DNA of 42,165 bases, taken from positions 1 to 42,165 of the forward strand of contig CALWBB010000001.1 in the NCBI GenBank assembly GCA_944375885.1. Direction: 5' to 3'. Shown here piece after piece: positions 1 through 8,356 of the stretch. This DNA comes from an uncultured Merdimonas sp. (GTDB taxonomy: Bacteria; Bacillota; Clostridia; Lachnospirales; Lachnospiraceae). Every line of letters starts with the position of its first letter. Position 1 is the first letter of the stretch. Under the pieces are notes generated by a model, which was given only the letters and a program-made list of their open reading frames with translations, had not been told where the DNA came from and searched no databases. The position numbers and the translations under genes were made by a program.

Positions 1-2
1 AT

Positions 3-76
<74 letters not shown>

Positions 77-99
77 CGCAGGCAATATCTGTATAGAAA

Positions 100-127
100 A
101 GAATCCTTGAAAAAGGGTTCTTTTTTT
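100..127 (+). terminator. Rho-independent terminator of tRNA-Pro
   Basis: A 7-bp stem (AGAATCC at 100-106 with GGGTTCT at 115-121, one G-U pair) closes an 8-base loop and runs directly into a tract of T at 121-127. The position just after the tRNA fits a classic intrinsic terminator. Confidence 0.85.
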
Positions 128-135
128 GTGCTTTT

Positions 136-147
136 ATGATAAAATAA
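136..147 (+). promoter_or_regulatory. Possible promoter -10 region of the two-component operon
   Basis: The AT-rich 12-mer ATGATAAAATAA lies 53 bases before the response regulator start. Exactly the same 12-mer recurs at 11407-11418, ahead of the regulator gene at 11466. It contains TATGAT/TAAAAT-like -10 hexamers. No good -35 hexamer stands at 16-18 bases upstream, where the tRNA terminator lies, so an activator-dependent promoter is possible. Inference only. Confidence 0.3.
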
Positions 148-199
148 TGTGGCAGATAAGAAAGAGAAAGAAGATAGCGACAGATAGAAAGAGACGCGG

Positions 200-928
200 A
201 TGAAATTTGTAATTTGTGACGATACGGCGGAAGATATCGCCTTTTTAAAAGAAAATCTGAAAAAATATTATGGGGAGCTCCCTGGGAAACTGCTGATCAG
301 CCATTCCGGGGAGGAGCTTCTCGCCGGGGAGGAGTACGAGGGCTTTGATCTTCTGTTCCTGGACGTCTATATGAAGGAGCTGGACGGCATTGAGACTGCG
401 CGCCGGCTGCGGCAGAGAGGCGAGGAGGGGAAGATCATCCTGCTTACCACAGGACGGGAATTCGGCCCCCAGAGCTATGAGGTAGGGGCTGCCTGGTACC
501 TGGTAAAGCCGCTGCGCTACGAGGAGCTGGCCCGGGCGCTGGAGCAGTGCGGGCGTCTGGAGGAAAAGGAAGAGCTGACGCTCCAGGTGCATGTCAGAAA
601 GGATCAGTTTACCATTCCCGTATCGAAGATCCATTACATAGAGACGGAAGGCCGCCAGGTGCTGATCCACATGAGCGGCAAGGAGCTGAAGGTGTACGAT
701 ACCATGGAACGGCTTTACGGGCAGCTGCCGGAGGAGGAGTTTATCCGTCCGCACAGAAGCTACATTCTGTGTCTGGGGTATATCGAGCGGCTGGACGGGG
801 ATCAGTTCCTCTTAAAGAACGGGGAGCGCGTGTCGATCAACCGGTCGCAGAGAAGACAGATCCGGGAGGCGTACCAGAATTATCTGTTCCGGGCGCTGGA
901 AAATGTGAGGAAAGACAGCTATGAGTAA
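200..928 (+). CDS. LytTR-family response regulator (AgrA/LytR type)
   Basis: Cytoplasmic DNA-binding response regulator of 242 aa. Residues 1-120 form a receiver domain: the acidic pair near the N-terminus is in VICDDTAED and the probable phosphoacceptor is D55 in LFLDVYM. Residues about 135-235 form a LytTR DNA-binding domain, with the typical IHYIETEGRQVLIH strand and an FIRPHRSYI segment. It is the first gene after a tRNA terminator and overlaps the next gene (kinase) by 8 bases, so the two are translationally coupled. Family knowledge: such regulators are phosphorylated by GHKL kinases and bind pairs of direct repeats spaced about two helical turns apart. Its likely role is control of the injection-system locus downstream, which is inferred from position only. 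Confidence 0.9.
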   Translation: MKFVICDDTAEDIAFLKENLKKYYGELPGKLLISHSGEELLAGEEYEGFDLLFLDVYMKELDGIETARRLRQRGEEGKIILLTTGREFGPQSYEVGAAWYLVKPLRYEELARALEQCGRLEEKEELTLQVHVRKDQFTIPVSKIHYIETEGRQVLIHMSGKELKVYDTMERLYGQLPEEEFIRPHRSYILCLGYIERLDGDQFLLKNGERVSINRSQRRQIREAYQNYLFRALENVRKDSYE

Positions 929-2123
929 TCTGGTTCTCTGGGGAATGCAGGCCCTGGGCTTTCTGATCCAGGTTCTTCCGCCGGCATGGATCACGATTTA
1001 CTTTTTCCGGGGGCAGTACCGGTATTCTTTCCGCAGGGTAAGACGGATATTCGCGGGGGTTCTGGCTGCGGAGGCCCTTTTGTTTGCCACGGTTTCCATG
1101 GGCTTCTACCATGCAGGCTTTGGACAGGTATACCTGGCTGCCAACCTGGTCTTTGCCTGCTGCGTCGCGGCCTGCTTCTGCCTGCTGGCGCGTCTTGCCA
1201 GGGCGGGGCTGAAAAAGAAGCATTATGTGATTTTTCGGAAAAAGGCACGAAGAATCTGGAACATGGAAGATAAGGGCTGGAATCTCCTTCTGGCTGTGCA
1301 GATCGTGTATTATATTCTGGCCTGCGCGGTCCTGCTTGCGACAGACGTGGTACTCGACACGCTGACAGGACTTGTTCTGGAAGGGTTTCTGCTGTTTTCG
1401 GAGATCACCCTCTTCGGCGTCGCTTTCCAGCTTCTGGATTTGTCGGAAAAGAAGCATGAGGCGGAACTGGAAAATGAGAGGAGCCGGCAGAGCCTGCGCC
1501 TGCAGGAGCAGCAGTACGCGGGCATGAGGGATTCCATCGAGCAGACCAGAAGACAGCGCCATGACTTGGAACATCATTTCGCCCTCTTAAGCGTCTGGAG
1601 CCAGAAGGAAGAGAATCTTCCGAGGATCCGGGAATATCTGGAGGAGTACCTGGAGGAGAGCGCGGATGCAGCGGAGAAATTTTGCAAAAACATGGCGGCA
1701 AACGCGGTTTTGAGCTACTATGCCCGTGAGCTTGGAGAAGCGGGGATTGATTTCCGGGCGAAGGTAAGCCTGCCGGAAAGGCTGTGGATCAAAAATGTCC
1801 ATCTGAGCGTCCTGTTTGGCAACGCGCTGAAAAACGCCCTGGAGGCCTGCGGAAAATGTCTGGAGGAAGGGATGGAGGTGCCGCGGGTATTCCTGCAGGC
1901 GGCGGTGATCCAGCATGCGCTGGTGCTTCGGATGGAAAACAGCGCCTGTCAGAAGACCTGGAAAGACGAGGGAGGCTGGCATTCCAGCAGGCGGGATGGG
2001 TACGGGACCGGCCTGTCCGCCATAGAAGAGATTGCAGGCCTTTACCATGGAAGTATGGAGATAGAACAGAAACCGGGAACGTTTATCCTGAAAGCTGTTT
2101 TGTATGAGGAAGGATGTCTATGA
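921..2123 (+). CDS. AgrC-like GHKL sensor histidine kinase, short paralog
   Basis: Membrane histidine kinase of 400 aa. The N-terminal half has about five hydrophobic segments, followed by a coiled-coil linker (residues about 175-205) and the phosphoacceptor H214 in RQRHDLEHH. The GHKL ATPase domain has N-box LFGNALKNALEAC and G-box GYGTGLSAIEEI. It is closely related to the next gene but lacks about 58 residues of the membrane region, corresponding to two transmembrane helices. An even number of helices is lost, so the kinase domain should stay cytoplasmic. The ATP-binding motifs look intact. It overlaps the response regulator upstream and the second kinase downstream, so all three form one operon. 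The ligand is unknown; no peptide precursor gene was seen beside it. Confidence 0.88.
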   Translation: MSNLVLWGMQALGFLIQVLPPAWITIYFFRGQYRYSFRRVRRIFAGVLAAEALLFATVSMGFYHAGFGQVYLAANLVFACCVAACFCLLARLARAGLKKKHYVIFRKKARRIWNMEDKGWNLLLAVQIVYYILACAVLLATDVVLDTLTGLVLEGFLLFSEITLFGVAFQLLDLSEKKHEAELENERSRQSLRLQEQQYAGMRDSIEQTRRQRHDLEHHFALLSVWSQKEENLPRIREYLEEYLEESADAAEKFCKNMAANAVLSYYARELGEAGIDFRAKVSLPERLWIKNVHLSVLFGNALKNALEACGKCLEEGMEVPRVFLQAAVIQHALVLRMENSACQKTWKDEGGWHSSRRDGYGTGLSAIEEIAGLYHGSMEIEQKPGTFILKAVLYEEGCL

Positions 2124-3490
2124 CACTGTTAAGCTTAGGCGTCTGCCAGGCGGCGGGTTTTCTGATCCAGGTCTTCCCGCCGGCCTGGATCACGCTTTAC
2201 TTTTTCCAGGGGCAGTACCGCTGTCCCTTCCGCAGGGTAAAATGGACGCTGGCGGGGGTCCTGGCAGCGGAGACTGTTTTTTTTGCCGCAGGCACCCTCT
2301 TTGGCCACTTTGCGGCGGAGGACAAGACCTACCTGATAGCGAACCTGGTTTCCATCCCCTGCCTGGCCGTCTGCTTCTGGCTTTTTATGCGGGTGACGCT
2401 GGCAGACCTGAAAAAGAAACTGTTCGTGTTCCTGCTGATGCTGAATTACGGCTGCCTGATCTTAAGCCTGAGCAATATGGTGCTGGGAAGGATGGAGCTG
2501 GATTACGAGAAGACGCTGGGGCAGTTCCCTTATTATCCGATGGACGTTCTGGTCATCGGCTGCTTTACCTGCTGTCTGCTTCCGGTGTTCAGCCATTTTG
2601 TGTTCGGGAAACGGATGCAGAAAATCTGGAATATGGAAGGAAAAGGCTGGAAGGCGCTTCTGGGCGTGCAGGCTGTGTACTTTAGCTTGGCTTCCGCGGC
2701 AGCCCTTTTTATGGATATCCTGATAGACGGGGAGCAGAGCATGATTTTTTTAAGCTTTCTCTTCTTTTCAGAGCTGGTGCTGTACGGAATCGCTTTCCAG
2801 CTTCTGGAGCTTGCGGAGGAGAAGCATAAGGCAGAACTGGAGAATGAGAGGAACCGGCAGACCCTGCGCCTGCATGAACAGCAGTATGAGAATATGCAGG
2901 AGTCCATGAAGCTGACCCGCAAGCAGCGCCACGACATGGAACACCATTTCGCTCTCTTAAGTGTCTGGAGCCAGAAGGAAGAAAACCTCCCGAAGATCCG
3001 GGAGTACCTGGAGGAATATCTGGGGGAAAGCCGGGGAAAAGAGATCCGGTTCTGCAGCAATGGAGCGGTGAACGCGATACTGAATTACTATGCGCGGCTG
3101 GCAGAGGAAGAAGGGATCCGGCTGGAGGCGAAGCTGGATCTGCCGGAGCGGATTCAGGTGAAGAATGTCCACTTAAGCGTCCTGTTTGGCAACGCGCTGA
3201 AAAATGCCCTGGAGGCCTGCAGGGAATGTCAGAGAAAAGGGATGGAAGCAAAGATCCGGCTGCAGGCCGCCCTCATCCAGCACGCCCTGGTGCTGCGCGT
3301 GGAGAACAGCTGCTGCCATGAGGTGAAAAAGGACAGGGGCGGCTGGCGTTCCACCAAGAGAGACGGATATGGCACCGGGCTGTCTGCCATGGAAGACGTG
3401 GCGGAGTTCTACCACGGCAGCCTGGAAGCCGGGCGGGAGGGGGACAGGTTCCTTTTAAAGGCAGTGCTCTATGACGCTGGGGAAACCTGA
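2120..3490 (+). CDS. AgrC-like GHKL sensor histidine kinase, full-length paralog
   Basis: Tandem paralog of the preceding kinase (456 aa from this start), with about seven predicted membrane segments. It has phosphoacceptor motif KQRHDMEHH, N-box LFGNALKNALEAC and G-box GYGTGLSAMEDV. I chose ATG 2120 over ATG 2114 because AGGAAGG at 2107-2113 touches 2114 directly but sits 6 bases before 2120, and 2120 forms an ATGA overlap with the upstream stop. The extra membrane stretch absent from the first kinase lies between two 9-base near-repeats, TTCGTGTTC at 2423 and TTTGTGTTC at 2597. Both kinases probably feed the single LytTR regulator, either sensing different ligands or acting as a heterodimer (inference). 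Confidence 0.88.
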   Translation: MTLLSLGVCQAAGFLIQVFPPAWITLYFFQGQYRCPFRRVKWTLAGVLAAETVFFAAGTLFGHFAAEDKTYLIANLVSIPCLAVCFWLFMRVTLADLKKKLFVFLLMLNYGCLILSLSNMVLGRMELDYEKTLGQFPYYPMDVLVIGCFTCCLLPVFSHFVFGKRMQKIWNMEGKGWKALLGVQAVYFSLASAAALFMDILIDGEQSMIFLSFLFFSELVLYGIAFQLLELAEEKHKAELENERNRQTLRLHEQQYENMQESMKLTRKQRHDMEHHFALLSVWSQKEENLPKIREYLEEYLGESRGKEIRFCSNGAVNAILNYYARLAEEEGIRLEAKLDLPERIQVKNVHLSVLFGNALKNALEACRECQRKGMEAKIRLQAALIQHALVLRVENSCCHEVKKDRGGWRSTKRDGYGTGLSAMEDVAEFYHGSLEAGREGDRFLLKAVLYDAGET

Positions 3491-3585
3491 ACGCAGCCCG
3501 GGTTTTCTGTTCCGGTTAGAGAAATGTTTATAACAGCGGCCTATACTGTAAAAAAGAATAATATCCAGATTGTGGAGAAGAGCGT
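3491..3585 (+). promoter_or_regulatory. AT-rich intergenic region before the ATPase/cargo module, possible promoter
   Basis: This 95-base gap separates the kinase operon from the first ATPase. It has a weak stem (ACC at 3485-3487 with GGT at 3501-3503, slightly extendable) without a real T-tract, so a terminator is doubtful. A -10-like TATACT lies at 3542-3547, with no convincing -35. A fresh transcript start for the injection-system locus is plausible but not proven. Confidence 0.3.
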
Positions 3586-5730
3586 ATGGGAAACACAGGA
3601 TACCGCACGTCGGCGGAGCATATGGAAGAGTTGTTTGGCTTTTTGGATCGGCTTTTGTATGCTGCCTTTTGCCAGAAGCGGGGAAGCGATTATGAAAATC
3701 TCTCGATGAGGGGCCTGGTGATCACGGAAAAAGAAATCGATCAGGCTTTTGGGCTTCTGCGCCGCTCGGAGAGCCTGCCAGAGGGCGAGGCCGCAGATCT
3801 GACCGGAATTGGAATCGGAATAGAACGAAAAGAAATGAGGACAGAGGTTTTTCTGCCCTTTTTTTCGATCTGTTATTACTTTGATCTGAACGCTTTGGAG
3901 AAGCTGGCCTTTCTGGTGGCGGCGGCCCCCTGCTTCCACAGGAAATACGACAGAATCTACGGGTATCTCCAGGATAATGTGGAGCTTTCCTCTCCGACCC
4001 GGGGGCTGTGCCTGTCCCTGGGCGAGCTGGTGGGAGAGCTTTCGGAGGAGGACAAGGCGGAATTTCTGTCTGGAAGTGGGAATTTCGAGCTGCTGTTGGG
4101 ATCTGGCCGGAATCGGGGCCGGGGACTGGAGGGAACCATAGGCTTAAGCCAGAGAATCCGGAATTATCTTCATGAAATTGCCGATCCGGATCCTCTGATC
4201 CAGGATCGGATCCAGATTTTCGACTGGAGGGAGCCTCTTGATCCGATGCTGATCCGGGAGGAGCAGCTGGAGCGCATGGAAAAGCTTCTGGACGGCCTGG
4301 AGAGAGATTCCGGTGAATCTGCTATGATCCTTTTGTGCGGAAGGGATGGGATTGGAAAGCAGTTTCTGCTAAGGCATCTGGCCCGCCGCAAGGAGAGTTT
4401 CTTATTATATTTTAACATGGACGGCCTGCTGTATGAGAAGCCGGAAAGGGTGCGGGAACTTCTGGAGGCAGTACTCTTGGAATCGGTGCTGTGCAAGGGA
4501 CTTATCTGCCTGGAAGGTTTGGATACCGGGCAGGAGGCGGAAGGAGAAGGCAGAGGGAGAGGATCCGGCTGCCGCAAAGAGATCCTGACTTTCCTTTCGG
4601 AAAAGCTTCCCTGCTTCTTCCTTGCGGCGGAGGAAAAAGAAGATCAGATGGCGGAATTTCCGGGGAAAAAGCTCTGCGTGGATCTTCCCCCCCTTGGGGC
4701 CGGGGAGAAGGTACGGCTCTGGAAAGCTTTTGGGGAGGACTATGAGCTGCAGGAGGATGTGGATCTGGAGGCAAACGGGAATAAATATGTCCTGACGCCC
4801 CAGGGAATTTGGGACGCCTTTTCCACGGCGCAGCTTCTGGCCTACGAGGAAGGGACGGAAGTGATTAGCCAGGAGCATATCCGGGAGGCGGTGCGGCAGA
4901 ACCAGAAGAACCAGCTTGGCGCATACGCCACGCAGATTAACAGCCGTTTTCAGTGGGACGATCTGATCCTCGGGGAGGAACAGAAGCGTCAGATGCGGAT
5001 GGTCTGCGACCAGATGAGGTACCGGGATATAGTCGGGGAAAAATGGGGTTTTTATAGGAAGACCCCCTATGGACGGGGGCTTTCCGTCCTCTTTTACGGC
5101 CCGCCGGGGACAGGAAAGACCATGGCGGCCCAGGTCATGGCCAACGAGCTGGGACTTGATCTGTACCGGATCGACATCTCCCAGATGATCAGCAAATACA
5201 TCGGAGAGACGCAGAAAAACATCAGCCGGCTGTTCCAGAAGGCGAAGGATATCAATGCCCTTCTCTTCTTTGACGAGGCGGATTCTCTGTTCGCGAAGCG
5301 CTCTGAGGCAAAGGATTCCCATGACCGGAACGCGAACGCGGAGACGGCCCATCTTCTGCAGAAGCTGGAGGACTACGAGGGGATCACAGTGCTGGCGACC
5401 AATTATCTGAACAATATTGACGATGCCTTTAAGCGGCGGATTAAATTCATTATCCGGATCGCTTTCCCGCCGGCGGACGTGCGGCTGACTCTGTGGAGGA
5501 GTATGCTGCCGCCGGAAGCCGAGTATGAGGAGGAGCTGGATCTGGAATTTTTCGCGGAACACTTTGAACTGTCAGGAAGCAGCATTAAGGAAATCCTGGT
5601 CAACGCGGCGTACATGGCTGCGGCAGAGCACAGGGGGCTTGCGAACCGGGATCTGGTGGAAGCGGTGAGGCTGAATTACCTCAAGTATGAGAAGATTTTG
5701 ACGAAAGAGGACTTCGGCTATTTGGGATGA
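3586..5730 (+). CDS. AAA+ ATPase of the contractile injection system (Afp15/PVC15-like), copy 1
   Basis: Cytoplasmic ATPase of 714 aa. The C-terminal AAA+ domain is complete: Walker A GPPGTGKT (residues 505-512), Walker B FFDEAD (D563-E564), sensor-1 ATN in LATNYLNN, and an FKRRIKF arginine-finger region. The N-terminal half contains a second, degenerate P-loop, GRDGIGKQ (252-259), where Gln replaces the Thr/Ser, so it is probably a non-hydrolysing AAA-like module. Family knowledge: AAA+ proteins of this type are a conserved eCIS component needed for particle assembly or cargo loading, mechanism unsettled. It sits directly before the cargo genes. A paralog of similar build lies at 13448. The start is ATG with a weak RBS (GAGAAG); an internal ATG near residue 13 is an alternative. 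Confidence 0.88.
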   Translation: MGNTGYRTSAEHMEELFGFLDRLLYAAFCQKRGSDYENLSMRGLVITEKEIDQAFGLLRRSESLPEGEAADLTGIGIGIERKEMRTEVFLPFFSICYYFDLNALEKLAFLVAAAPCFHRKYDRIYGYLQDNVELSSPTRGLCLSLGELVGELSEEDKAEFLSGSGNFELLLGSGRNRGRGLEGTIGLSQRIRNYLHEIADPDPLIQDRIQIFDWREPLDPMLIREEQLERMEKLLDGLERDSGESAMILLCGRDGIGKQFLLRHLARRKESFLLYFNMDGLLYEKPERVRELLEAVLLESVLCKGLICLEGLDTGQEAEGEGRGRGSGCRKEILTFLSEKLPCFFLAAEEKEDQMAEFPGKKLCVDLPPLGAGEKVRLWKAFGEDYELQEDVDLEANGNKYVLTPQGIWDAFSTAQLLAYEEGTEVISQEHIREAVRQNQKNQLGAYATQINSRFQWDDLILGEEQKRQMRMVCDQMRYRDIVGEKWGFYRKTPYGRGLSVLFYGPPGTGKTMAAQVMANELGLDLYRIDISQMISKYIGETQKNISRLFQKAKDINALLFFDEADSLFAKRSEAKDSHDRNANAETAHLLQKLEDYEGITVLATNYLNNIDDAFKRRIKFIIRIAFPPADVRLTLWRSMLPPEAEYEEELDLEFFAEHFELSGSSIKEILVNAAYMAAAEHRGLANRDLVEAVRLNYLKYEKILTKEDFGYLG

Positions 5731-5743
5731 AAGGAGAAGGGCG

Positions 5744-7867
5744 ATGGCATATAAACAGGCAGAAAAGAGACGGTGGGAAGAGACTGCTGATGCAGCGCAG
5801 GCCGCAGGAGAAGCCGGCGGGCAGACAGAACATGCCGGGAAAATGGGAAGCAATTCCACCCTCCAGGCTGCCCTGCAGTCAGCGGTGCAGGGCCTGGATT
5901 ACAGTTCCGGAGCGCGGCGAGAACTGCCAAAGGAACTGAAAGGGAAACTGGCTTCTCACTTTGGATACTCCGTGGACAATCTGGAATTTCGGGAATCCTC
6001 TGATGTGGACGCGCTTGGCGCCCAGGCCTACGCGGCTGGAAATGTGGTTCATTTCCGTCCGGGACAGTTCCAGCCGGATACCCGTCAGGGCCAGAAAATG
6101 ATCGGCCACGAGGTGGCCCATGTGCTCCAGCAGGCCAAAGGCAGCGTGGAAGGCGGGGCCGGAGCGGTTAGCCTGGATGCCGGCCATGAATCAAGCGCCG
6201 ACCGCCACGGGGAAGAAGTGGCTTCTATGAAGAATACAGAAGCGGACGAAGGACTCAGGGAGATGCCGACGGCTTCTCTGGAGAGCGCGCCGGTGCAGGG
6301 CTGGGGCGTAGGAGGGCTTTCTTCCGTCGTTTTGAATTGGTTTAAGGGGAAAAAACGTAATAATGGATACGCGAACCGGATGGAAGGCGGCCATGAGACG
6401 CTGACGAGGAAGGCTGCGGAAAAAGCCTCTGCCGCTGCGAAGTCAGAAGGACTGGGGGAGCAGAATACCATGAAGCTGGACGCAAAAAGCCAAAGGAGCC
6501 TGAAGGCCGGATCGCGCTTTAACGATGTGTATCACAGCGGCAATATTCCGTTCGCATTAAAATATACCTTTCATACGGATGAGTTTATAAACCAGACTCA
6601 TCATGGAGACATGCAGTTCCTCCATGCGATGGACACATCGGGAGGAAATCAGGATGAAAATGTCAGGAAGATGCGCCGCTGGGCGCAGTTTGGAGCGGAT
6701 GTATACCAGAATAAGGAGACGAACGGGAAAAAGCTTCAGGATAAGAATCTGTTGGACTATCTGATGGGCCAGGGCGAAGATGATGTCATCCAGGAGATGA
6801 TGCTTTCCACGATGGTAAGCAAAAAAGAGCTGGCCAGGATTGAGGAGGAGGTTCAGGAACAGGTAAACAAAGAGAACCAGAGGCGGTATAAAGAGCTTCG
6901 TATGGAGAAAATACGCAGCCATCTCAAAACGATGAAGGATATGCGGGAGAATGGAAATGACGAAGAGAAGGCCGTAGCAAAGAAGGGGCTTAGCAGATAC
7001 GCGGACATGTCTGTGGCAGATTTCTTTACGGGAGGAAATAAAAAGCTTGACGCGGGTATGGTGGCGCTGGGTTCCGCCGCGCATACACTGGAAGACAGCT
7101 TTGCAGGTTCCCATGCGATCCGTGGATATAATACAAAATACAAGAATGAGATAGGCGGAATGCAGGTGGGAGCGGGCCAGGATGACACGATTGCTTCCCA
7201 GACCACGGGGATTATGATTAACGCGAATTATGACACCCAGGATGAGGATAAGCACGGCGCGGCGGATTTCTTCCGGGATCCGAGCGGCAAAAAAGTAAAA
7301 ATTCCCAAAGGAGTGGACAAAGACGACTGGTATATCTCGAATACGCAGGGAGCCGGATTGGCCCGGGATGTAGCCGCACAGTATATGTATAAGGCCGCCA
7401 AGGGAGAAGATGTCGGCAGATTTCTGGAAAGCGTAACTCAGGTAGACGCAAATGCCCGGCAGGCACAGGATCAGATGACTGGTTCCGGAAGACAGTATGA
7501 TAAAACTGTGAAGCAGCAAGGGGCGAATGAGGCCACAGAAGCAGTCAACAGACAGATTAACAGCTATCAGGCGGATATGGCGGGCAGTATCGCGCCGAAT
7601 ATCCTGTACAACGCGAAAGAGCGTAATGCGATCAACGCGCGCCACCTGAATATGCTGACGGGAATCCTGAACAGTACGACGGATCCGAAGGTAATGGATG
7701 CCTACTGCAGGCATATCAAGGAGATTGAGGTAGAATCCAAAAGCCTGGCGCAGCAGGTGTCCCCGAACGATCCGGGACAGGATAAAACACGCCAAGAACT
7801 GGAAAACACTGCTAAATGGGCAGAGATGCTGTACAATTATTTTATAAACAAGAAGTTGGAGAATTAA
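5744..7867 (+). CDS. eCIS-core (DUF4157) cargo with zinc-dependent phospholipase C-like domain
   Basis: Probable injected effector of 707 aa. Residues 1-55 are polar and look disordered. Residues about 60-135 are an eCIS-core/DUF4157 domain with the metallopeptidase-type signature HEVAH (122-126) after the typical GNVVHFRPGQFQP strand. From about residue 205 there is a domain resembling zinc phospholipase C: H217 in GGHETLT, D261 in RFNDVYH, the cluster HHGD (286-289), then H447-x3-D451-x5-H457 in HTLEDSFAGSH, and H504-x3-D508. The H-x3-D-x5-H spacing equals that of the zinc ligands H118/D122/H128 in Bacillus cereus PLC. No signal peptide is present, which fits loading from the cytoplasm into the particle. 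Lipid cleavage in a target cell is inferred; substrate and target are unknown. Confidence 0.75.
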   Translation: MAYKQAEKRRWEETADAAQAAGEAGGQTEHAGKMGSNSTLQAALQSAVQGLDYSSGARRELPKELKGKLASHFGYSVDNLEFRESSDVDALGAQAYAAGNVVHFRPGQFQPDTRQGQKMIGHEVAHVLQQAKGSVEGGAGAVSLDAGHESSADRHGEEVASMKNTEADEGLREMPTASLESAPVQGWGVGGLSSVVLNWFKGKKRNNGYANRMEGGHETLTRKAAEKASAAAKSEGLGEQNTMKLDAKSQRSLKAGSRFNDVYHSGNIPFALKYTFHTDEFINQTHHGDMQFLHAMDTSGGNQDENVRKMRRWAQFGADVYQNKETNGKKLQDKNLLDYLMGQGEDDVIQEMMLSTMVSKKELARIEEEVQEQVNKENQRRYKELRMEKIRSHLKTMKDMRENGNDEEKAVAKKGLSRYADMSVADFFTGGNKKLDAGMVALGSAAHTLEDSFAGSHAIRGYNTKYKNEIGGMQVGAGQDDTIASQTTGIMINANYDTQDEDKHGAADFFRDPSGKKVKIPKGVDKDDWYISNTQGAGLARDVAAQYMYKAAKGEDVGRFLESVTQVDANARQAQDQMTGSGRQYDKTVKQQGANEATEAVNRQINSYQADMAGSIAPNILYNAKERNAINARHLNMLTGILNSTTDPKVMDAYCRHIKEIEVESKSLAQQVSPNDPGQDKTRQELENTAKWAEMLYNYFINKKLEN

Positions 7868-7882
7868 AGGAGAAGCGGAGAT

Positions 7883-8356
7883 ATGGAAAACTGGAGCAGA
7901 ACATTTTTAAAACGATTGGAGCAGGAGCTTGCGCCCTACCGGGAGGACTGTATTTTCCTGGAGGCGGAAGGGAACAATCCGGACACGCTCCGGCAGATGT
8001 TTGACGTGGGAAAGGAGGATCCGGAACCTGTGGTGACGGATATCGCGGTTTTTTCCATGGAGGATGGGGCACAGCTGCTGCACATCTATACAGAGATTGC
8101 TTATGAGGTGGATGAGTCGGCGGCGTCAAAGCTTCTGGAAGCGGTGAACAGGCAGAACGTGCAGGCTCTTCTTGGAACCTTCGGCTACGCCAGAGAGGAG
8201 GCTCAGCTTTTCCACCGCTATACGATGCTGGTGGAGGAGCCGGAGGACATGGAAACGTTTGTGGCGCAGGTGGTGCGGATCCTGGATTTGTCTCTGGGGG
8301 GCATCGGGCTGTGCTATGAGGAGCTCTACGGAATTGCAAAGGAGGGGATCGGATGA
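7883..8356 (+). CDS. Small acidic chaperone-like protein between two cargo genes
   Basis: Acidic 157-aa protein with no membrane segment or signal peptide. Its predicted alternation (helix, then strands around PVVTDIAVFS and LLHIYTEIA, helix, a strand around RYTMLVEE, then a long C-terminal helix) recalls the YbjN / type III secretion chaperone fold. That assignment is by pattern only. It has a good RBS (AAGGAG before ATG) and overlaps the next gene by ATGA, so it is translated together with the second eCIS-core protein. The position between two cargos suggests a cargo-specific chaperone or loading factor. It could also be an immunity-type partner; the sequence alone does not decide. Confidence 0.55.
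   Translation: MENWSRTFLKRLEQELAPYREDCIFLEAEGNNPDTLRQMFDVGKEDPEPVVTDIAVFSMEDGAQLLHIYTEIAYEVDESAASKLLEAVNRQNVQALLGTFGYAREEAQLFHRYTMLVEEPEDMETFVAQVVRILDLSLGGIGLCYEELYGIAKEGIG

Noticed and set aside
3481..3509. Terminator after the second kinase
   Set aside because: The stem is only 5-6 bp with a 13-base loop and no T-tract follows, so it is too weak to call.
4405..5562. 385-codon minus-strand frame opposite the first AAA+ gene (and a similar one at 14018-15187)
   Set aside because: Both lie opposite conserved Walker motifs. The parallel occurrence in two paralogs is explained by shared plus-strand codons.
6557..7795. 412-codon minus-strand frame opposite the PLC-like cargo
   Set aside because: The plus-strand frame has recognisable domains and an RBS; the minus frame has no family resemblance and lacks a ribosome site.
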